A stretch of 15,371 bases of DNA. Source: CAYLHB01 sp041908795. Lineage in GTDB: Bacteria > Patescibacteriota > Minisyncoccia > Phycocordibacterales > UBA12088. Below the pieces are notes generated by a model that saw nothing but the letters and a program-made list of their open reading frames with translations, made no database searches and was not told where the DNA came from. The stretch spans positions 1 to 15,371 of the forward strand of contig JAYRER010000037.1 of NCBI GenBank assembly GCA_041908795.1, written 5' to 3'. The stretch's first letter is position 1, and each line of letters begins with the position of its first letter. Both the position numbers and the translations under genes were made by a program. This document shows, piece after piece, positions 8,399 through 13,412 of this stretch.

Positions 8399-9622
8399 AT
8401 GAGTGCATTTCCAAAAGACTTTCTATGGGGCGCGGGCTGCTCTGCATTCCAAGTGGAAGGTAATACGCCACCTACAGATTGGACTGAAGGGGCGAAAGAA
8501 GGCAGGGTGCCAGAACTGGGCAGGGCATGCGACTACTACACACGCTTTCGTGAGGACTTCGACATCGCTCAATCGCTTGGGCACACGGCGCATCGTTTTT
8601 CCATCGAGTGGGCACGCATAGAGCCAGAGGAGGGGAAGTTTGATGAGAGTGAGGTAGCACACTATCGCGAGATGCTCACTGCACTTCATGAACGCGGCTT
8701 GGTACCATTTGTAACACTCTATCACTTCTCACTCCCACTATGGTTCGCATCGTCGGGAGGGTGGAAACGGAAAGACGCGCCGGAAATTTTTGCTCGGTAC
8801 TGCGCCTATACTGCTGAGCGACTCGCTGATCTCTGCACACGCTTTGCGACCATTAACGAGCCGTACAGTATCGTTGTTAATGGGTATGTGCGGGGTACGT
8901 GGCCACCTTTTCTGGCATTCCCGATAGTTTCCGCCGCCGTCAATCTCCCCAATGGAAACGCCACTGAGCAGGTGGCACATCGTAATAGGCTAGGAATAGT
9001 AGATTTTTTCACCGTTGCAAACACACTTGCACGTGCCCACAACCTCGCGTATACAGCCGTTAAGCGCGTTGCTCCTACAAGCGACGTAAGTATCGTGTTC
9101 CAAGTACACCTATGGGAAGCGACAGCAAATCCGATCTGGAAACTGCTCGCTCGAATTCAGATGTGGAATATGAACTTTCGCTTCCTAAATCGCGTAGTCA
9201 AGCAGTGCGATTCAATAGGCGTAAACTTTTACTTCTACGTACGCCTTGGCGGCACACCGACACGAGAGCGTTCAGATACCAATTGGTCACTTTTTCCTGA
9301 CAAGCTGTTTTCGGTCCTTATGCATGTGGCTCGGTACCACAAACCTCTCTACGTCGCCGAAGTCGGTGTTGCGGATGCACACGACACGTACCGAGCGAAG
9401 TACATTCGTGATGCAGTGCACGCCACCGCACAAGCCCGTAACGAGGGAGTTGATGTACGTGGCTTCCTCTACTGGTCACTTACGGACAACTACGAACTTG
9501 CGCTTGGCTATGAAAAACGTTTTGGCCTCGTCGAGGTGAATTACGAGACCCTCGAGCGCACCATTCGCCCCTCGGCGTACGTCTACCGCGATATCATTCG
9601 CGCAAACGGTGCTACACTCTAA
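8399..9622 (+). CDS. Glycoside hydrolase family 1 protein (beta-glycosidase)
   Basis: GH1 enzymes are retaining beta-glycosidases (beta-glucosidase, beta-galactosidase and relatives) with a TIM-barrel fold. The order of GH1 landmarks is complete: N-terminal FPKDFLWGAGCSAFQVEG, HRFSIEWARIEPEEG, the strand-3 block TLYHFSLPLWF, the acid/base motif TINEP (Glu154), the nucleophile region YVAEVGVAD (Glu321), and the C-terminal YWSLTDNYELALGY followed by RFGLVEVNYETLERT. No signal peptide or membrane segment is seen, so it should be cytoplasmic. At 407 residues it is shorter than the usual 440-480, so some loops are reduced. Several positions differ from the usual motifs: TENG is AEVG, NFEW is NYEL, and YHW is YHF. 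Both catalytic glutamates remain, so activity is likely but substrate range may differ. The permease gene starts 2 nt after its stop. Substrate cannot be told from sequence. Confidence 0.9.
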   Translation: MSAFPKDFLWGAGCSAFQVEGNTPPTDWTEGAKEGRVPELGRACDYYTRFREDFDIAQSLGHTAHRFSIEWARIEPEEGKFDESEVAHYREMLTALHERGLVPFVTLYHFSLPLWFASSGGWKRKDAPEIFARYCAYTAERLADLCTRFATINEPYSIVVNGYVRGTWPPFLAFPIVSAAVNLPNGNATEQVAHRNRLGIVDFFTVANTLARAHNLAYTAVKRVAPTSDVSIVFQVHLWEATANPIWKLLARIQMWNMNFRFLNRVVKQCDSIGVNFYFYVRLGGTPTRERSDTNWSLFPDKLFSVLMHVARYHKPLYVAEVGVADAHDTYRAKYIRDAVHATAQARNEGVDVRGFLYWSLTDNYELALGYEKRFGLVEVNYETLERTIRPSAYVYRDIIRANGATL

Positions 9623-9624
9623 CC

Positions 9625-10560
9625 ATGTCGCTTTGGCTCATACTCGTCGTTGTCGCGCAGTTTTTAAACGCCATTGTTGCGCTCGTGGACAAGTTCATCG
9701 TTACCTCTCCTAAAGTAACACTCCGCCCCTTCACCTACGCCTTCTACGTGAGCGTACTCTCTGCGGCCTCCGTGCTCGTATTCCTCTTCGATTGGATACC
9801 GGTACCTGTTGACGGTCTCGCGATACCTTCGCTAGACAATATCCTCAAACCCACACCACTCGTAGCGGCGCTCGCGCTCGTTGCAGGCTTCTCATTTTTT
9901 ACCGCACTCCTGTCCCTCTTTACCGCACTCAAAGAGAGCGACGCATCGGATGTGGTGCCGGTCGTTGGTGGCATCAATGCGGCGGCGACTTTTGTACTCG
10001 GCTGGTGGCTCCTCGGTACACAGCTTTCGCCAACTTTTTTTGTCGGCCTTGCACTCCTCATCCTAGGCACTGTACTTGTGTCACGCTTCCGCTTCTCATG
10101 GCGCACGAGTCTTGCGGTCATGCACGCGGGTATGCTCTTTGGTGTCCACTACATCGCCGTAAAGTGGCTCTTCAATGTGACATCCTTCGACAACGGCTTT
10201 TTTTGGTCGCGCATGGCAATTGCGGCAGTCGCACTCTCACTTCTCCTCATACCGGATTACTTTGACAAGGTGACAGAGCACACAAAGAAGGCGCGTCGAA
10301 CCGACGGCGCGTGGCTTCTCGGCAATAAGCTCCTCGCGGGTCTCGTGAGTATTATCCTGTTGAAGGCGGTCGAACATGGGGACGTAGCACTCGTGCAAGC
10401 GCTAGGAGGACTTCAGTACGTCTTCCTCCTCATGATAAGCATTTTCTTCGGCCACAAGCTCGCATTTGACTGCGGGGAAAACTGTTCACTCCGCGATATC
10501 ATCCAAAAACTCATTGCGATTCCCATCATTGTCATCGGCTTTCTCTTACTGTTCGTATGA
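9625..10560 (+). CDS. EamA/DMT-superfamily permease
   Basis: This 311-residue integral membrane protein has about ten hydrophobic segments and two similar halves, the layout of the drug/metabolite transporter (DMT, EamA-type) superfamily. The first half ends with DVVPVVGGINAAATFVLGWW and a following helix VGLALLILGTVLVSRF, a typical EamA half-end pattern; the second half carries the related stretch from ALVQALGGLQYVFLLM to the C-terminus. Family members move amino acids, nucleotide sugars, sugars or other small metabolites; this one cannot be assigned a substrate. It begins 2 nt after the GH1 stop and its own TGA overlaps the ATG of the next gene (ATGA), so translation is likely coupled. Lying between an intracellular and an outward-facing glycosidase, it may move a glycan product or precursor, which is inference. 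No Shine-Dalgarno motif is seen. Confidence 0.85.
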   Translation: MSLWLILVVVAQFLNAIVALVDKFIVTSPKVTLRPFTYAFYVSVLSAASVLVFLFDWIPVPVDGLAIPSLDNILKPTPLVAALALVAGFSFFTALLSLFTALKESDASDVVPVVGGINAAATFVLGWWLLGTQLSPTFFVGLALLILGTVLVSRFRFSWRTSLAVMHAGMLFGVHYIAVKWLFNVTSFDNGFFWSRMAIAAVALSLLLIPDYFDKVTEHTKKARRTDGAWLLGNKLLAGLVSIILLKAVEHGDVALVQALGGLQYVFLLMISIFFGHKLAFDCGENCSLRDIIQKLIAIPIIVIGFLLLFV

Positions 10561-11591
10561 AACGTTTCCGTGCTCGTCGTATGCTCATAGTCGTCCTTGC
10601 AGTCGTAGGTGCGGTGCTTGTCGCAGGGGGAGGGTACCTATATCTCATATACGCACCTCGTCCGCACACAATCACCTACGGCGTCTCGTTTAACGTGCCC
10701 TACGCGCTCGAGCTCGGGCTCGACTGGAGCGAGGTCTACCGCGCAGTGCTCGAGGATTTGGAGGTTAAACACGTGCGACTCGCCGCCCACTGGACACTCG
10801 TAGAACCGAAAGAGGGAACGTATGATTTCTCCGCACTCGATGAACAGATGCGACTTGCGGAGGAACATGGTGCGACCGTCATCCTCGCGGTGGGGAGGCG
10901 TCTCCCGCGCTGGCCTGAATGTCACGTACCCGACTGGGCGAAGCGAAACGCGTGGGATGAGCAGAAGGAGTCTCTCCGCGCGTACCTGCAGGCAATCGTG
11001 GAGCGCTATAAAAACCACCCTGCGCTCCTCTACTGGCAGGTGGAGAACGAGCCGTTCCTCACAATCTACGCGCGCGAGCAGTGTGGGGAGCTCGATGTTG
11101 CATTCTTGGACGAAGAAATCGCGCTCGTGCGCTCACTCGACCCGCTCCACCCCGTTTTGGTGACGGACAGTGGTAACCTCGGTACGTGGACGGGGGCATA
11201 CAAGCGCGGTGACGTGTTTGGAACAAGTGTGTACCTCTACCTCTGGAACGAGCACACCGGCCCTATTACTTCCATCTTGCCGGCGCACTTCTACCGCGCA
11301 AAGCGGCGTGTGATGGAGCTCGTGTACGGGCAGAAAGAAACGGTACTCATCGAGCTCTCCGCCGAGCCATGGCTCCTCGCGCCGGTTACCGACGTGCCCT
11401 TGGAGACACAGCTTACACGTATGAACGAGGAGAAGTTGGGGCAGGTCCTGCGGTACGCACACGAGACGCGTCTCTCCCCGCAGTACCTCTGGGGCGCGGA
11501 GTGGTGGTACTGGCTCAAGCTTAAAGGAAAGCCAGAGTTGTGGGAGCGGGCACAAAAACTCTATCACCCTGCAAGCTACGTAGATGCGTAG
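10557..11591 (+). CDS. Membrane-anchored clan GH-A glycoside hydrolase-like protein
   Basis: This 344-residue protein has a basic start (MKRFRARR) and a hydrophobic segment at about residues 9-33, so it should be tethered to the membrane with the catalytic domain outside. The rest looks like a small (beta/alpha)8 barrel of clan GH-A: KHVRLAAHWTLVEPKEGTYDF on the early strands, WQVENEPF giving the strand-4 acid/base Glu165, and a strand-7 segment VLIELSAEPW with candidate nucleophiles Glu266 and Glu270. GAEWWYWLKLKGKPELW follows as an aromatic strand-8 block. The layout recalls GH5, GH39 or GH42 proteins, but I cannot place it in one family. It overlaps the permease gene by 4 nt and is last in the operon. 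Likely role: cutting an extracellular or cell-surface glycan; substrate unknown. Confidence 0.8.
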   Translation: MKRFRARRMLIVVLAVVGAVLVAGGGYLYLIYAPRPHTITYGVSFNVPYALELGLDWSEVYRAVLEDLEVKHVRLAAHWTLVEPKEGTYDFSALDEQMRLAEEHGATVILAVGRRLPRWPECHVPDWAKRNAWDEQKESLRAYLQAIVERYKNHPALLYWQVENEPFLTIYAREQCGELDVAFLDEEIALVRSLDPLHPVLVTDSGNLGTWTGAYKRGDVFGTSVYLYLWNEHTGPITSILPAHFYRAKRRVMELVYGQKETVLIELSAEPWLLAPVTDVPLETQLTRMNEEKLGQVLRYAHETRLSPQYLWGAEWWYWLKLKGKPELWERAQKLYHPASYVDA

Positions 11592-11594
11592 CTT
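11573..11594 (+). repeat. 8-bp inverted repeat over the end of the GH-A gene
   Basis: AAGCTACG (11573-11580) and CGTAGCTT (11587-11594) are perfect reverse complements with a TAGATG loop. The stop codon TAG (11589-11591) lies in the right arm. It is at the end of the four-gene operon, where a terminator would be expected, but the stem is short and no T-tract follows (GGAAGT). A weak terminator or 3'-end-stabilising hairpin is possible, as is chance. Confidence 0.35.
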
Positions 11595-11626
11595 GGAAGT
11601 GGCGAAGTGTCGTCTGTGGCGCACCT

Positions 11627-11654
11627 TTGCTTCACTCCCGCGTGCGTATATAGT
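11627..11654 (+). promoter_or_regulatory. Candidate sigma-70-type promoter for the helicase gene
   Basis: A -35-like TTGCTT (11627-11632) and a -10-like TATAGT (11649-11654) are separated by 16 bp. The -10 matches five of six consensus positions; the -35 matches only the TTG. Transcription would begin near 11661, about 33 nt before the preferred helicase start at 11694, or almost on top of an ATG at 11663 that opens a 28-codon frame (see findings). Confidence 0.45.
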
Positions 11655-11693
11655 GATGCCACATGGTGCAATTCCACTTCGATGCACGTTTTT

Positions 11694-13292
11694 ATGTCGG
11701 CGCACAAAAAAACACCACAAAAGAAAAAACCACGTCGGATCACGGCTAGTATCGAGCTACATGAAGATTTTACGGCCGCACTCGCCGCAATCGAGTCGGG
11801 TGGGAATGTCTTCGTGACAGGAAAAGCAGGTACGGGGAAGTCAACCCTCCTCACCCACCTTCTCTCGACCCTTTCAAAGAGTGCGCGGTCTCACTCCGCA
11901 GTACTTGCCCCCACGGGCGTCGCCGCGGTCAATGTCGGCGGCCAAACCATCCACTCATTTTTCGGTTTTCAACCAAGTGTGACGGTGTATGAGCTTGAGA
12001 CGAGCAAAAAAAAGCCCCGTGACCCCAAGCTCTACAAGAGTCTCGAGCTCATCATTATTGATGAAATCAGTATGGTGCGCGCCGATCTCTTCGATTGTAT
12101 TGATGTATTTCTTCGTGCGCACGGTCCGAAGAAAGGAGTGCCGCTCGGTGGCGTCCAGCTGGTCGTCTTTGGAGATCTCTACCAGCTCCCACCGGTCGTC
12201 ACCAGAGAAGAGCGAGAGCTCTTTTCCTCACATTACAAGAGCCCATACTTTTTCGATGCACACGTGTTTCCTTCGCTCGAAGTCACCATTGTCGAACTCA
12301 CAAAAGTGTACCGCCAACGTGATGAGTCGTTTGTCTCTGTCCTCAATGCGATACGGAACCGGAGCGCAACACCGGAGGACCTCGAGCGTCTGAACGAGCG
12401 AGTCGCCGAGGAGGAGCCAGAGGGAGGGTACGTTTACCTTACCACCACTAACTCCGCGGCGGCGGCTATCAATGAGGCACGCCTCACTGAACTTTCCGAC
12501 AATCCATTGCTTTACATGGGTGAGCGTGAGGGGAATTTTGAGAGGGGAGCGCTCCCAGCTCCCGAAGCACTCCTCCTAGCGCCGGGTGCGCAAGTTATGC
12601 TCACTGCGAACGACCCCCAAGGTAGGTATGTGAACGGCACCATGGGGACGGTGGTTGCCATCGAAGAGGGCGAGCCGGACGGTGTTGTCGTTGCGCTTGA
12701 GGGGGGAGGTGAGGTGACGCTTGAGCCCTATACGTGGAGCATGTTCCGCTTCGCATACGATGCGAATGCGCAGGGTATCACGCCAGAGCGTGCGGGGACC
12801 TATACCCAGTACCCACTCACGCTCGCATGGGCCATCACCATCCACAAGAGTCAGGGGAAGACGTTCAACAAGGTTGTGGTCGACCTCGGACACGGCTCGT
12901 TTGCACACGGTCAGACCTACGTCGCACTCTCGCGCGCCACCTCGCTTGAAGGTATCGTACTCACCAAGCCGATTGCAATGCGCCACATTCTTCTCGATTG
13001 GCGTGTCGTACAATTCCTCACCGAGTTTCGCTACGCGCAAGCCGCGATGCACATGAGTACGGACAAAAAGGCGGTGCTCCTGCGCCATGCGGCCGCATCG
13101 GGCACAGCGCTTTCCATACGCTACCTCAAAGCGAACGATACGGAGAGTACGCGCACTATCGTGCCGCTCGAGGTAGGCATCATGAGCTACGGCGGCAAGG
13201 AATTTCTTGGGGTGCGCGCGAATGACGACAAAAGTGGCGAGGAGCGTGTGTTTCGGGTGGACAGGATTCTTGAAATAAATCCCCACCCATAA
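11694..13292 (+). CDS. Pif1/RecD2-like SF1B DNA helicase with C-terminal WYL domain
   Basis: This is a 532-residue 5'-to-3' type DNA helicase of the Pif1-like group, which resolves structured DNA and stalled forks. After a lysine-rich start come Walker A GKAGTGKST (43-51), motif Ia (LAPTGVAAVNVGGQTIHSFF), Walker B IIIDEIS (Asp123-Glu124), motif III GDLYQLPPV (160-168), TKVYRQ, motif V TIHKSQGKTF, and motif VI YVALSRATS with arginine finger Arg414. The C-terminal ~65 residues (from SIRYLKANDTES through PLEVGIMSYGGKEFLGVRA to EERVFRVDRI) match a WYL domain. A Pif1-WYL fusion is known in Thermotoga elfii Pif1, where the WYL domain aids ssDNA binding. I prefer ATG 11694; ATG 11682 adds four residues, and the frame extends back to 11607 without homology. 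No Shine-Dalgarno motif is seen. It has its own promoter candidate. Confidence 0.92.
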   Translation: MSAHKKTPQKKKPRRITASIELHEDFTAALAAIESGGNVFVTGKAGTGKSTLLTHLLSTLSKSARSHSAVLAPTGVAAVNVGGQTIHSFFGFQPSVTVYELETSKKKPRDPKLYKSLELIIIDEISMVRADLFDCIDVFLRAHGPKKGVPLGGVQLVVFGDLYQLPPVVTREERELFSSHYKSPYFFDAHVFPSLEVTIVELTKVYRQRDESFVSVLNAIRNRSATPEDLERLNERVAEEEPEGGYVYLTTTNSAAAAINEARLTELSDNPLLYMGEREGNFERGALPAPEALLLAPGAQVMLTANDPQGRYVNGTMGTVVAIEEGEPDGVVVALEGGGEVTLEPYTWSMFRFAYDANAQGITPERAGTYTQYPLTLAWAITIHKSQGKTFNKVVVDLGHGSFAHGQTYVALSRATSLEGIVLTKPIAMRHILLDWRVVQFLTEFRYAQAAMHMSTDKKAVLLRHAAASGTALSIRYLKANDTESTRTIVPLEVGIMSYGGKEFLGVRANDDKSGEERVFRVDRILEINPHP

Positions 13293-13324
13293 GACCGCTG
13301 TGTCGAATGTTCACGAGGTCTTCA

Positions 13325-13348
13325 CACTTGGCACTTGATAGACATTTG
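13325..13348 (+). repeat. Three CAYTTG repeats in the intergenic region
   Basis: CACTTG occurs at 13325-13330 and 13332-13337, and CATTTG at 13343-13348, within the 120-bp gap before the P-type ATPase gene. The last copy overlaps TTGACA (13346-13351). Such short repeats may bind a regulator, but the spacing is uneven (7 and 11 bp between starts) and chance is possible. Confidence 0.25.
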
Positions 13349-13362
13349 ACAATCCCCATTGT

Positions 13363-13390
13363 TTCGCGTTCGAGACACGTCGCACGCGAA
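13363..13390 (+). promoter_or_regulatory. Operator-like inverted repeat upstream of the P-type ATPase
   Basis: TTCGCGT (13363-13369) and ACGCGAA (13384-13390) are perfect 7-bp reverse complements separated by 14 bp. The centres of the two arms are 21 bp apart, two turns of DNA, as for a dimeric regulator. The repeat lies just upstream of the -10-like element at 13400. Its role as an operator is inferred. The rest of the 13293-13412 gap holds no gene I can support. Confidence 0.35.
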
Positions 13391-13396
13391 CTCGCA

Positions 13397-13405
13397 TGGT
13401 ATCGT
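13397..13405 (+). promoter_or_regulatory. Extended -10-like element before the P-type ATPase (TGGTATCGT)
   Basis: TGGTATCGT has the TGn extension and matches the -10 hexamer at four of six positions (TATCGT, 13400-13405). Seven bases separate it from the ATG at 13413, so the expected transcript would have almost no leader. No good -35 lies 16-18 bp upstream, which is tolerated for extended -10 promoters. Confidence 0.35.
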
Positions 13406-13412
13406 ACGAAGC

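Noticed and set aside
11596..11680. GAAGTGG (11596) and CCACTTC (11674) as a regulatory hairpin
   Set aside because: The arms are 71 bp apart and straddle the likely transcription start, so pairing in RNA is unlikely.
11607..11693. Extended N-terminus of the helicase
   Set aside because: The added residues show no helicase similarity and would place the start upstream of the candidate promoter.
13346..13351. TTGACA as the -35 of the ATPase promoter
   Set aside because: A perfect hexamer, but no -10 lies 16-18 bp downstream (TTCGAG at 17 bp), and the -10-like TATCGT is 48 bp away.
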